A stretch of DNA of 64,000 bases from Salinimicrobium flavum (GCF_042684505.1 NZ_JBHULT010000006.1:248001-312000); one strand, 5' to 3'. Shown: positions 7,382-16,278, counted from the first letter of the stretch. Translations and numbers: made by a program. The notes: generated by a model from the letters alone, not told the origin.

Positions 7382-8554
7382 TTATAGGTGCTGTTTCTTC
7401 GGAAGGCTTACCAGTAATGATACTGCATTCCCTCCAAAGCCTACTGCATTGACTAAAATATTGTGGAGTTTTCCCGGAACACTTCCCGATGAAGCGTAGG
7501 GCACCGGAATAAATTCCTGGTACTGAAGCATCATAATTGCCAGTTCAAGGCTTAAAGTACCGGAAGCGCCGAAGGTATGGCCTATTTTCCATTTATTGGA
7601 AGTTAGGGCCGGCAAGTCTTCTCCAAAAATTGATCTTATAGCATTAAATTCTGACTGGTCTCCCTTTAGGGTGCCGGGAGCATGCATCACAATGGCATCG
7701 ATCTCACAGGCAGGCAAAGATCCCAAGACCATTTTCATTGATTTTTGAAATGCGGTTCCATTGGCGGAAATTGAAACGGGGTTTTTAACCCCTTCTGTAG
7801 CGTAACCCAATCCGGTGATCATTGCAAGTGCATCAGGGTGGTGACCCTTTTCCAAACAGGCAACGGCTGCCCCCTCACCCAAAACCATGGTATTCTTCTT
7901 CTTTTGAAGATCAAGTGCCCTGCAAGGATATTCTCCATCTTCAGAAGCTATGATCTTCATGGCCTGCATTTGAGCCATGGTAAAAGGTGTTAGAGCTGCT
8001 TCACTTCCTCCTGCAAGAAATTTCCCTGCCATACCTGCATTTATCCAGGCCACCCCGTTTAAAATAGCATGTAAACCGGTGGAACAGGTAACCGAGTGGG
8101 AGATATCAGGACCCGTACTCTGAAGATCCTGCGCCACCCAGGAGGAAATATTTCCTAAAGTTGTAGCGGGTGAGGAAAGGGTCGCTGCTTTTCCATTTTT
8201 CAGGAATTCACTGTGGAATTTTTCAAAGAGTCGGGTGGCCCCACGTGAGCTTCCAATATTGATCCCAACATCCTCGCCTTTTTCCCATCCTGCTCTATCC
8301 ACAGCTATCCTGGCAGCCTTTACAGCATAAAGAACCGAATCATCAACCTTGCTAAGATTACCCCTTGACGACCGAAGCTCTGAGATCTCATTCTTCAGGT
8401 CTGGCGAAAGAGAAGCAGCGAAAGCCTCTTTGCCGGCAAAATCGTGAAGTTTAATGTAATGGACGGGGTCTGTATATCTCTGCCAGATCTCCTTAGCAGA
8501 AGATCCTAACGGAGAAACAGAAGCCATAGCCGTAACCGAAACCGGATTTTCCAA
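7382..8554 (-). CDS. Beta-ketoacyl synthase (KAS I/II type) in the biotin operon
   Basis: The 390-residue protein is a thiolase-fold condensing enzyme of the FabB/FabF type with the full catalytic triad: C157 in SVTCSTGLHAI, H291 in VMHAPGTLKGD and H326 in KWKIGHTFGASGTL. It should therefore be active, joining malonyl-ACP to an acyl chain. It is shorter than housekeeping FabF (about 410 residues) and has a divergent N-terminus (MENPVSVTAMASVSPLG). It lies between the SET gene and bioB in the biotin operon, so a role in building the pimeloyl precursor is inferred. Unlike BioZ, which is KAS III-like, this is a KAS I/II-type enzyme. A general role in fatty acid or other lipid synthesis is the alternative. 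Confidence 0.88.
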   Translation of the reverse strand: MENPVSVTAMASVSPLGSSAKEIWQRYTDPVHYIKLHDFAGKEAFAASLSPDLKNEISELRSSRGNLSKVDDSVLYAVKAARIAVDRAGWEKGEDVGINIGSSRGATRLFEKFHSEFLKNGKAATLSSPATTLGNISSWVAQDLQSTGPDISHSVTCSTGLHAILNGVAWINAGMAGKFLAGGSEAALTPFTMAQMQAMKIIASEDGEYPCRALDLQKKKNTMVLGEGAAVACLEKGHHPDALAMITGLGYATEGVKNPVSISANGTAFQKSMKMVLGSLPACEIDAIVMHAPGTLKGDQSEFNAIRSIFGEDLPALTSNKWKIGHTFGASGTLSLELAIMMLQYQEFIPVPYASSGSVPGKLHNILVNAVGFGGNAVSLLVSLPKKQHL

Positions 8555-8608
8555 AAGATCAATTTTTCGGTAAAAATAAGGGCTAAGAAGAGAATTCGTG
8601 TGTAAATC

Positions 8609-9199
8609 TTAATTATTTTCCCGGTAATATAAATTAAGAATAGAATCCAGAGGGGCTTTTCTTCTTAGGCGGGTTCTAATCATTTCCATTGTCTCGTTTG
8701 GCACAAATCCCATTAGAGGCTGCGATACCCTTTCAAAAACCTTAAAAGCCCCCTCCAATTGCTCGTCCCATTCCTTGTGGTACTTAAGGAGATCATCGGG
8801 ATAAACGGTTTTTCTTTCTGTTCCTTCATCCTGTGGTTCAAAAGGTTCTGAAATGTTCAAATATCCATAATCATCTGTTAGCTGCTCCCCGGGTTGTATG
8901 TCGCGAACCGCAAGTTCGAAATCATAGGCTGAAGAAAGACAATTAGCCTTGAAACTATGGTTCACATATTTTGCCAGATCCCAGCATAACACGAATTCCC
9001 CTTTGTTATTTCTGAAAGAATATTTATCAATAAGATTCTGAGTTTCGGGAAGCATTTTTTCGACTTGTGAAACCGAAAACATTTGGTCAAGCTCATCCTG
9101 TACCCACGTAATGGTTCCCCTGGGAATAAATTTTTTCGCCACCACTCCATAGCCAATTTCCTCATTTATAAAACGCAATTCGGTATCAGGATGCATCAT
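8609..9199 (-). CDS. SET-domain methyltransferase-like protein in the biotin operon
   Basis: The 196-residue protein has a SET domain, the fold of SAM-dependent protein lysine methyltransferases. The visible motifs are GYGVVAKKFIPRGTI (residues 16-30), the pseudoknot motif YVNHSFKANC with N80-H81-S82, and GEQLTDDYGYLN with Y111. There is no Cys-rich post-SET; a helical C-terminal tail follows from about residue 120. It lies between bioA (68 bases) and the ketoacyl synthase (54 bases), all on the same strand, so a link with biotin is suggested but its substrate is unknown. Two adjacent ATG codons could serve as start; the outer one is given. Confidence 0.82.
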   Translation of the reverse strand: MMHPDTELRFINEEIGYGVVAKKFIPRGTITWVQDELDQMFSVSQVEKMLPETQNLIDKYSFRNNKGEFVLCWDLAKYVNHSFKANCLSSAYDFELAVRDIQPGEQLTDDYGYLNISEPFEPQDEGTERKTVYPDDLLKYHKEWDEQLEGAFKVFERVSQPLMGFVPNETMEMIRTRLRRKAPLDSILNLYYRENN

Positions 9200-9267
9200 G
9201 GTTTGCTGGTTTTCAAACTAAAATACAAAATAAGACAATTCCTTTACCGGAAAGAATGTGCCTCTAT

Positions 9268-10554
9268 CTAAAATTTTTCAAGGGCAGATTCAATGCTATT
9301 GTACACCTTTTTAAGCTGCTCATCTGTGATCACATAAGGTGCGAGTATGTAGATAGTGTTGCCCAGGGGTCGCAGAAAAACTCCGGCTTCCATGAAATGG
9401 GAAAATAACCGGTTTCTAAGGTCTCCATAACGTTCCATTTCAACATCAAGCTCAAAAGCAAGTATGACACCCAATTGTCGCAGATCTCTAACTTTGGGGT
9501 GCTTCCTGATCTTTTCTGAAAACTCTTCGTGGGATCTTATAACCCGCTTAAGATCCTGCTGTATCTTTTCAGACCTTAAAAGTTCTATCCCTGCCAGGGC
9601 AGCGGTACAGGCAAGAGGATTGGCGGTATAGGTATGACCGTGAAAAAGGCCTTTTGAGATCTCATTTGAATAGAAAGCTTCATAGATCTTTTGAGTGCAG
9701 GAAGTTACAGCCATGGGTAGCAGACCGGCGGTAAGCGCTTTAGAAAGGCATATAATATCCGGTTGGGTTTTCAGGTACTGGGAGGCAAAATTCATTCCGG
9801 TCTTGCCAAAGCCGGTCATTACTTCATCTGCAATGGTCACAATTTCGTTTTCCTTACAAATTTTAAGGATCTCCTCCAGTCCTTCCGGGTCGTGCATTTT
9901 CATGGCAGCCGCACCCTGCACCAGTGGCTCATAGATGAACCCTGCGATCTTATTGGAAACTATAAGATCACGGAGTTTCTGCAGCACTTCTGCATTGTTT
10001 GGACCGGTAGGGACCGGAAGTCTAAGAACCTCCAGGAAATGGTCTTTAAAAGCCCCGTTATAGACAGATAAACCAGAAACAGACATCGCGCCAAATGTAT
10101 CTCCATGAAAACCCTCTTCAAAGGCCAGCAGGACCTTGCGATCATTCCCCAGATTGTGATGGTATTGCAAGGCCATTTTAATACCCACCTCTGTCGCGGT
10201 AGAGCCATTATCGCTAAAGAATAGTTTTTCCTGATTCGGGGGCAGGATCTTAATGAGCTCTTCGGAAAGTTTTACTGCAGGCTCATGAGTAAAACCACTG
10301 AAGACTACCTGGTCCAGCTCCTGCATCTGCCGGGACACCCTGGAGGTGATCTCTTCGTTACAGTGCCCGTACATAGCCGTATACCAACTAGAGATCCCGT
10401 CTATATATTCCTTGCCGTTTTCATCATAAAGAACGGCTTCCTTAGCTCTGACAATTGCCAGCATCTCACCTGCAATTTTGTGCTGGGTAAGGGGATGCCA
10501 AAGATGTTTTTGATCACGTTGAGAAAGGCTTTGGATTTCGGTTTTTTCGGGCAT
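9268..10554 (-). CDS. bioA: Adenosylmethionine-8-amino-7-oxononanoate aminotransferase
   Basis: BioA transfers the amino group of SAM to KAPA to give DAPA in biotin synthesis. This 428-residue class III aminotransferase has the N-terminal HLWHPLTQH motif typical of BioA, ISSWYTAMYGHCN, the PLP-binding D243 (IADEVMTGFGKTG) and the Schiff-base lysine K272 (LSKALTAGLLPM). Its start lies 28 bases downstream of bioD. The full family length is present. Confidence 0.97.
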   Translation of the reverse strand: MPEKTEIQSLSQRDQKHLWHPLTQHKIAGEMLAIVRAKEAVLYDENGKEYIDGISSWYTAMYGHCNEEITSRVSRQMQELDQVVFSGFTHEPAVKLSEELIKILPPNQEKLFFSDNGSTATEVGIKMALQYHHNLGNDRKVLLAFEEGFHGDTFGAMSVSGLSVYNGAFKDHFLEVLRLPVPTGPNNAEVLQKLRDLIVSNKIAGFIYEPLVQGAAAMKMHDPEGLEEILKICKENEIVTIADEVMTGFGKTGMNFASQYLKTQPDIICLSKALTAGLLPMAVTSCTQKIYEAFYSNEISKGLFHGHTYTANPLACTAALAGIELLRSEKIQQDLKRVIRSHEEFSEKIRKHPKVRDLRQLGVILAFELDVEMERYGDLRNRLFSHFMEAGVFLRPLGNTIYILAPYVITDEQLKKVYNSIESALEKF

Positions 10555-10582
10555 TGGGTATGATTTTTCCTGAACATCAGGA

Positions 10583-11203
10583 TCATGTGAGAAATTGTTT
10601 AAAAATTCGGGCGTAGTGGGTTATGGTCTCCTTATCAAAAAATGGTTCTTCCTCTATCCTTCCAATCATGGGCACACCGGTCATTTCCTGAATGATACTT
10701 TCAGTAGAAGGATTTAAATTTCCGCTGAAAATAATTCCGAAGCAATTAAGACCTCTGTCCCTTAAAGCTTCTATGGTCAACAGAGTATGGTTGATACTGC
10801 CCAGGTAATGCCTGGAGACGACAATCACTCTGTACTCAGGTTTTATAAGATCAAGGATAGTTTCTTTCTTATTGAGAGGCACCAGCAGTCCGCCGGCTCC
10901 TTCTATCACCAGATCATTATTGGTTTGCGGCTCTACGATCTCCTGTATAACAATCTCCACTTCGTCAAGTTCTGCAGAAGCATGCGGACTCACAGGATTT
11001 TTGAGTGCATAGCTATTTGGATGAAAAAATGAGCTCTCATTGGAGATAAGCGATTGCACCTTATGGGTATCTGAATGTTCAAGATCACCGGCCTGGATGG
11101 GTTTCCAATAATCGGCTTCCAGAGCCTCAGTAATAATAGCCGAAGCAATTGTCTTACCTACCTCTGTACCTATCCCGGTAATAAAATATCTGTTTTTTGC
11201 CAT
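10583..11203 (-). CDS. bioD: Dethiobiotin synthase
   Basis: BioD closes the ureido ring of dethiobiotin using ATP and CO2. The 206-residue protein has the modified P-loop FITGIGTEVGKT at residues 7-18, KPIQAGD (substrate Lys) and the VIEGAGGLLVPL motif (about residue 100). Its ATG shares one base with the bioF stop codon (TAATG), so the two are translationally coupled. Confidence 0.96.
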   Translation of the reverse strand: MAKNRYFITGIGTEVGKTIASAIITEALEADYWKPIQAGDLEHSDTHKVQSLISNESSFFHPNSYALKNPVSPHASAELDEVEIVIQEIVEPQTNNDLVIEGAGGLLVPLNKKETILDLIKPEYRVIVVSRHYLGSINHTLLTIEALRDRGLNCFGIIFSGNLNPSTESIIQEMTGVPMIGRIEEEPFFDKETITHYARIFKQFLT

Positions 11204-12363
11204 TATTGAAGACTTATCATATTTTTTGCGACCAAAGATAATACGCTTTTAATATCTACCTGGGAATTATAGCTATGGAGGCAGAACCGCAGCCTTTCCT
11301 TACCAGCAGGAACTGTAGGTGACAAAATAGGCTTAACGTCAAAACCCGTCCGCTTTAGTTGTGCGGCAAGGTTCTTTACCCGCGCATTACCGGGAATGAG
11401 GCAGCATTGAATGGCTGAGGGGCCTGTGATGAAATACTGCTGCAGTTCAAGGTCCTTTACCACCTGCAGGAAGTAATCAATATTGTTTTTAAGTTTTTCC
11501 ACCTCTTTTTTTCCCTCTGTGTGCAAGTTTCGGCTAACCGCAATGATTGTCGCGACGGAATGTGGCGGTAAAGCCGTGGTATAAATGAAGCTTCGGGAGA
11601 AATTCACCAAATATTGCTTCAGATTCTCTGATCCAAGGATGGCTGCACCATGGCTGCCAAGCGCTTTTCCAAAGGTAAGGATACGGGCAAACACCTTATC
11701 CTGCAGTTGCATTCCGGCCACTATACCCCTTCCTTCTTCCCCCATAACGCCTGTTGCATGTGCCTCGTCTAAAATGAGAAAAAAACCATACTTTTCTTCC
11801 AGATCGATCAGACCTTTGATATCGGGGGAATCCCCGTCCATGGAAAAAACGCTTTCAGTAACCACAAATATTTCACCGTTTCCTGAAGATCCAATGTGTC
11901 GTATTAACTTTTTTTCCAGGTCCTCCAGATCGTTGTGAGAGAACTTTATGGAACGTGCATCACTTAACCGTATCCCGTCCCTGATGGACGCATGGGCGTG
12001 CTCGTCATAAAGGATCATATCTCCACGCTGCGGAATGCTGGAAAAGAATCCCAGGTTGGCATCATATCCCGAATTAAAGATGAGGGCCGCTTCAGATCTG
12101 AAAACCGTGCATATCTCTTTTTCGGCTATTGCAAAAAGATCATGGTTTCCCGAAAGGAGACGCGATCCTGTTGCTCCATTTAACAACTTCCCTGATTCCA
12201 GGATTCGGGCGGCTTCTTCTGAAATGTCCCTGCATGATGCAAAACCTAAATAATCATTGGAAGAAAAATCCACAAGACCGGTACTGTCGCATAATTTCCT
12301 GACCGCATCCTGCTGCTTCCTCTTCTCAAGACTTTTTTCTAACTTTATTGGAAACTTCTGCAT
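11203..12363 (-). CDS. bioF: 8-amino-7-oxononanoate synthase
   Basis: BioF condenses a pimeloyl thioester with alanine to make KAPA, the first ring-forming step in biotin synthesis. The 386-residue PLP enzyme has FSSNDYLGF (residues 33-41), GATGSRLLSG, LDEAHATGVMG with D199 and H202, and the PLP lysine K233 in TFGKALGSHG. It is the first gene of the leftward biotin operon. Only 24 bases separate it from the divergent MgtC gene, so the promoters of the two must overlap each other or the neighbouring coding region; a TATATTTT element sits in this gap. Confidence 0.96.
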   Translation of the reverse strand: MQKFPIKLEKSLEKRKQQDAVRKLCDSTGLVDFSSNDYLGFASCRDISEEAARILESGKLLNGATGSRLLSGNHDLFAIAEKEICTVFRSEAALIFNSGYDANLGFFSSIPQRGDMILYDEHAHASIRDGIRLSDARSIKFSHNDLEDLEKKLIRHIGSSGNGEIFVVTESVFSMDGDSPDIKGLIDLEEKYGFFLILDEAHATGVMGEEGRGIVAGMQLQDKVFARILTFGKALGSHGAAILGSENLKQYLVNFSRSFIYTTALPPHSVATIIAVSRNLHTEGKKEVEKLKNNIDYFLQVVKDLELQQYFITGPSAIQCCLIPGNARVKNLAAQLKRTGFDVKPILSPTVPAGKERLRFCLHSYNSQVDIKSVLSLVAKNMISLQ

Positions 12364-12387
12364 GGAGGTAAAAATATAATTTAATCT

Positions 12388-12837
12388 ATGGAATTACTGG
12401 AATTCACCCTGCGTATTGGAGCCGCGCTGCTCGCGGGCCTCTTTATAGGCATAGAACGGGAACTAAGGAACAAAAATGCCGGTTTGAAGACCAATGCACT
12501 TGTGGCACTTGGTGCGGCCGTATTTGTTATAATTTCCCTGCATTTTGAAGGAGATAAATACGTAGATACTACAAGGGTCCTGGGACAGGTGGTGACCGGA
12601 ATTGGATTCATTGGTGCGGGGGTAATACTCCATAGAGGAACAACTGTTAGAGGATTAACCACGGCTGCCACGGTATGGTGTAGTGCAGCCGCAGGTTGCC
12701 TGGCCGCAGTAGGACAATTCATGGAACTTATCGTTCTAACGGTGGTAATAGTATTCGTAAATGTATTTTTTGGAGCACTTGACCATTATATTGACAAAAG
12801 GCTGCAGCGGGATCCTGAGCACAAAAACGAAGATTAG
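12388..12837 (+). CDS. MgtC/SapB family membrane protein
   Basis: This 149-residue protein has the N-terminal MgtC membrane domain with about four hydrophobic helices and the conserved ERELRNKNAGLKTNALVALGA and GVILHRGTTVRGLTTAATVW segments. It lacks the cytoplasmic C-terminal ACT-like domain of Salmonella MgtC, like many SapB-type proteins. MgtC of Salmonella is tied to low-magnesium survival and acts on the F1Fo ATPase; the role here is unknown. The gene ends one base before the end of convergent mrpG. Confidence 0.9.
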   Translation: MELLEFTLRIGAALLAGLFIGIERELRNKNAGLKTNALVALGAAVFVIISLHFEGDKYVDTTRVLGQVVTGIGFIGAGVILHRGTTVRGLTTAATVWCSAAAGCLAAVGQFMELIVLTVVIVFVNVFFGALDHYIDKRLQRDPEHKNED

Positions 12838-12838
12838 A

Positions 12839-13234
12839 TCAGTCGGCCGGTTCGGATTTTTCTCCCCCGTCGAGATTACGCGGCTGCCCAATATTTTTTC
12901 CGGTTTTACGATACTTACCCTCCAGATCGTCCATTAGGGTTTTTTCCCATAATTTATTCCCTGCAATATATGATGCTCTTCCAATAAGATGGGCACCCAC
13001 AGGCGCAGTAAGGAATATGAAAAGAATGATCGCCAGTACCCTGGTAGTGGTCGAAAGATCTGAAAAGAAAACCGCCGTTGCCAGCAATATAAGGCCTACA
13101 CCCAAAGTTGCTGCTTTGGTGGTGACCGCCATTCTCAGATAGGTATCAGGCATTCTTAAAATCCCTACAGCTGCCAGGAGCACGAACAATGCGCCCAGAG
13201 TTGCAAGTATGGAAATTGCTATGTTAATCATCAT
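12839..13234 (-). CDS. mrpG: Mrp Na+/H+ antiporter subunit G
   Basis: This 131-residue protein is the PhaG/MnhG subunit of the Mrp cation/proton antiporter. It has three membrane helices and the conserved GILRMPDTYLRMAVTTKAATLGVG segment (split over residues 24-47) and LTAPVGAHLIGRAS. It overlaps mrpF by 11 bases and is the last gene of the operon. The hydrophilic tail (about residues 105-131) is charged. Confidence 0.95.
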   Translation of the reverse strand: MMINIAISILATLGALFVLLAAVGILRMPDTYLRMAVTTKAATLGVGLILLATAVFFSDLSTTTRVLAIILFIFLTAPVGAHLIGRASYIAGNKLWEKTLMDDLEGKYRKTGKNIGQPRNLDGGEKSEPAD

Positions 13235-13514
13235 CTTTCTCTTTTTTCTTTTTTCTCTTTTGAATATAGGAAGAATAGGCTACAGTAGCTAAAAATCCTA
13301 TGAGTCCCACAATAAGGGCAATATCCAGGAAAGTGGGCTGTGCGGTGAGGATGCTGTAAACAGCAATAATTCCAATACCTGAGGTCACCAGAAGATCTAC
13401 CGCCACGATCCTGTCTGAAATCGTTGGTCCTTTAAAGAACCTAAAGAACATGAGCAGGATAGAGAACGTTAGTACCGGCAGGATTATATAATATAGATAG
13501 TCGTATAAGGTCAT
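13224..13514 (-). CDS. mrpF: Mrp Na+/H+ antiporter subunit F
   Basis: This 96-residue, three-helix protein is the MnhF/PhaF subunit. The FRFFKGPTISDRIVAVDLL motif (about residues 23-41) is the family hallmark. It overlaps mrpE by four bases and mrpG by 11. The C-terminal end is very Lys-rich. Confidence 0.94.
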   Translation of the reverse strand: MTLYDYLYYIILPVLTFSILLMFFRFFKGPTISDRIVAVDLLVTSGIGIIAVYSILTAQPTFLDIALIVGLIGFLATVAYSSYIQKRKKKKEKDDD

Positions 13515-13987
13515 GAAGTAATTTCAATTATTCGTTTCTCAAACCCATCTTTAATCCCCCTGATAAATTCTTCCTTGTCTTTTATATACATGGAATGTAC
13601 GTACAGAACCTTTTTATCTTCAGAAATATCCAGGCTAAGGGTTCCGGGAGTAAGAGTGATAAGATTTGCCAGCATAGTGATCTCAGCATCTGATGTGATG
13701 TCAAGCGGGATACCTACTATCCCGGGTGTCATATGTAGTTTAGGGGTCGCAACTTCCCATGCGACCTGTATATTGGCTTTCAATAATTCTTTGATAAAAT
13801 ATAAAAAGAAAAGGATGACCTTAGGAACTAACCTGAAATATTTAGCTCGTCTCCTTCCGCGGGTAATAATATATAACAGAAAATAACTCAGGAAAAACCC
13901 AAAGATCATATTTGGGAAGGTAAAAGTCCCCGTAAGGGCCACCCAGATAAATGTGAGGATCAAGTTAGCTAAAAATCTGTTTTTCAT
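13511..13987 (-). CDS. mrpE: Mrp Na+/H+ antiporter subunit E
   Basis: This 158-residue protein is the MnhE/PhaE subunit. It has two N-terminal membrane helices, then the ELLKANIQVAWEV segment and the ANLITLTPGTLSLDI motif (about residues 107-122) that marks this family. It lies 12 bases after mrpD. Confidence 0.94.
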   Translation of the reverse strand: MKNRFLANLILTFIWVALTGTFTFPNMIFGFFLSYFLLYIITRGRRRAKYFRLVPKVILFFLYFIKELLKANIQVAWEVATPKLHMTPGIVGIPLDITSDAEITMLANLITLTPGTLSLDISEDKKVLYVHSMYIKDKEEFIRGIKDGFEKRIIEITS

Positions 13988-13999
13988 CTTCCTGTTATT

Positions 14000-15511
14000 T
14001 TATGATCGCTTTAGAACTGCTTCAACGTACTCCTGATTATCCATTAGTTCAAAGGCGATCCGGGAAGCCAACTGCTGAATATTTTCGGCTCCAAACCCAA
14101 TGTATAAGCTTACAAAAGCCAGCATTACGATTGGCAATATCATTTGCATCTTCTGTACAGGCTTTAGCTTTTTAAAATAAGGAAAATTTCGCAGTTCGGG
14201 CAATTTTTCGCCACTCTTCCAAAAAACCTCACCCCATAATTTTACAATCACGAACAGGGTAATGAAACTGGCAAAGAGAATGCTGGCAATAAGAAAATAA
14301 TTTTCTGTCGCCCAACCTGCACTTATAAGTGATAATTTAGGCCAGAACCCTGACAATGGCGGAATACCCACCAAAGAGAACAAGGGGATCACGAACAGTA
14401 AACTCAGTTTCGGGGAATCTGCATAAAGGTCTCCCAGCTTCTTAATATTGTGATTTGCCTTTATCTTATAAATTACCCCGCTTACCATGAAAAGGTTGGT
14501 CTTTACAATGATGTCATGGATAAGATAGAAAATAGCCCCGGCAAGAGCAACTTCTGTCATCATTCCAAGACCCGCGATCATATATCCAATATGACATATT
14601 ACCAGGTACGAAAATATTTTTCTAATGTTATTCTGAACGATAGCACCAATCGCACCACTGAACAAGGTCAAAGCTGCTATCACCAGAAGTACGTTCTCTA
14701 TTAACCCATCTACTTCGAAAATAAGGGTAAATATCCTTATAAGGGCATACACCCCTACCTTGGTCAACAGCCCACCGAAAATGGAGGACACTGCCGAGGG
14801 CGGAGTGTGGTAGGAGGCCGGCAACCAGAAATACAGGGGGAACACAGCAGATTTTATTCCGAAGCCCACAAGGAACAGCAGAGCGTTCACCTGTACCAGC
14901 GTCCTGTTCTCTACGGCAGCAACCTTGTCAACAAGATCGGCCATATTAAGGCTCCCGGTGAGTCCGTACAGAACAGCAATCGCTGTAAGGAAAATGATCG
15001 AAGCCAGGATATTGAGGGTGAAATATTTAACAGCTCCTTCGAGCTGGGCTTTTTCTCCTCCTATGGTCAATAAAACGAAAGAAGTGATAATGATGATCTC
15101 AAACCACACATAAAGGTTAAAGATATCACCGGTGAGAAATGCACCGTACAAGCCCATAAGTAAAAAATGAAAAATAGGGAAAAATCCGAATTTTAAACGG
15201 GCAGGGATCACAGATCCCGATGAAAAACTCGAAACTGCAAGACCCGCAATAGACGTTAGCAGCACAAGGGTAGCTGCCAGGGTATCTGCCACAAAACTGA
15301 TCCCGAAAGGGGGTGCCCAGTTTCCAGACTGTACGGTTTGGGTACCGTTGTCCCAAACGTCCATAAGTAACCAAACAGAGAATCCAAGGCTCAGGGTATT
15401 TCCAAGAATACTAATGGTTTTCTGCCAGCCAATCCTGTTCCAGGAGAACATGAGCACAATAGCCAGAAACATTTGAAGAAGTATAGGGTACATTAATAAA
15501 TGTTCGGTCAT
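14000..15511 (-). CDS. mrpD: Mrp Na+/H+ antiporter subunit D
   Basis: This 503-residue subunit is homologous to complex I NuoM/N antiporter-like proteins, with about 14 membrane helices. Family marks are the Glu in LYVWFEIIIITSFVLL (helix 5 region), the KSAVFPLYFWLPASYHTPPSAVS segment with a conserved Lys (about residues 218-240), and IFYLIHDIIVKTNLF. With MrpA it forms the likely ion path. Its start overlaps the mrpC stop by four bases. Confidence 0.95.
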   Translation of the reverse strand: MTEHLLMYPILLQMFLAIVLMFSWNRIGWQKTISILGNTLSLGFSVWLLMDVWDNGTQTVQSGNWAPPFGISFVADTLAATLVLLTSIAGLAVSSFSSGSVIPARLKFGFFPIFHFLLMGLYGAFLTGDIFNLYVWFEIIIITSFVLLTIGGEKAQLEGAVKYFTLNILASIIFLTAIAVLYGLTGSLNMADLVDKVAAVENRTLVQVNALLFLVGFGIKSAVFPLYFWLPASYHTPPSAVSSIFGGLLTKVGVYALIRIFTLIFEVDGLIENVLLVIAALTLFSGAIGAIVQNNIRKIFSYLVICHIGYMIAGLGMMTEVALAGAIFYLIHDIIVKTNLFMVSGVIYKIKANHNIKKLGDLYADSPKLSLLFVIPLFSLVGIPPLSGFWPKLSLISAGWATENYFLIASILFASFITLFVIVKLWGEVFWKSGEKLPELRNFPYFKKLKPVQKMQMILPIVMLAFVSLYIGFGAENIQQLASRIAFELMDNQEYVEAVLKRS

Positions 15512-15861
15512 GAGAATTCGTCTGTTGCGTTCATTTCATCCAGGTCATCTGTTTTGACAACCTTGTGGGCCCTTTTTACCAGAATAATGGCAAAAGACTG
15601 CAGCCCAAAGCTTATAACAATTGCGGTAAGGATCAAGGCCTGAGGAAGCGGATCTGTAAAGGCTTCCACAAAGACTTTAGAGTCTGCCGGAATTATAGGA
15701 GGACTTCCTTTAGTGATCCTACCTAGCAGGAATATTAGCAGATTAGCCCCGTTACCCAGTAGAATGATCCCAATGATCAATTTCACCAGGCTGCGCCGTA
15801 GGATCATATAAATACCTGCTGCATACAGAGTCCCAATCATTATTGCCAGAAGAATTTCCAT
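15508..15861 (-). CDS. mrpC: Mrp Na+/H+ antiporter subunit C
   Basis: This 117-residue, three-helix protein is the NuoK-like subunit. The marks are GIILLGNGANLLIFLLG (about residues 32-48) and DPLPQALILTAIVISFG (about residues 71-87). It lies three bases after mrpB and overlaps mrpD by four bases, so tight coupling is likely. Confidence 0.95.
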   Translation of the reverse strand: MEILLAIMIGTLYAAGIYMILRRSLVKLIIGIILLGNGANLLIFLLGRITKGSPPIIPADSKVFVEAFTDPLPQALILTAIVISFGLQSFAIILVKRAHKVVKTDDLDEMNATDEFS

Positions 15862-15864
15862 AGT

Positions 15865-16278
15865 TTAGGTTGATTCTGAAATTGTAAATATGATGGTTAA
15901 TGTTACTCCCAGCACAACGAGATAAACTCCAATATCAAAGAAAAGGGCCGACCCCAGACTTCCTATTACTTCTACGTAATTGGGATACCACAACCCTGTC
16001 ATAAAGGGTTTTCCCGCAAAGAAAAGTGGAGCCATTCCACTTAAAAAAGCCAGTCCCAATCCTGCAGGCATCAGGAAGCCGGGATGGATCTTGATAAGGT
16101 CTTTAGTATTGCCCAGGCCATTAGCAAAAGCATGCAGTACGAAGGCGATAGAAGCGATAAGGCCACCTACAAATCCTCCGCCAGGTAAATAATGGCCCCG
16201 TAGCAGGATGAACACCGAAAATACCAGCAACAACGGGAGCATGTAGTTCGAGGCGGTCCTTAGTATTATAGTTTTCAT
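15865..16278 (-). CDS. mrpB: Mrp Na+/H+ antiporter subunit B
   Basis: This 137-residue MnhB-domain protein has four membrane helices and the typical FILLRGHYLPGGGFVGGLI motif (about residues 23-41). It follows mrpA by 17 bases. Confidence 0.95.
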   Translation of the reverse strand: MKTIILRTASNYMLPLLLVFSVFILLRGHYLPGGGFVGGLIASIAFVLHAFANGLGNTKDLIKIHPGFLMPAGLGLAFLSGMAPLFFAGKPFMTGLWYPNYVEVIGSLGSALFFDIGVYLVVLGVTLTIIFTISEST

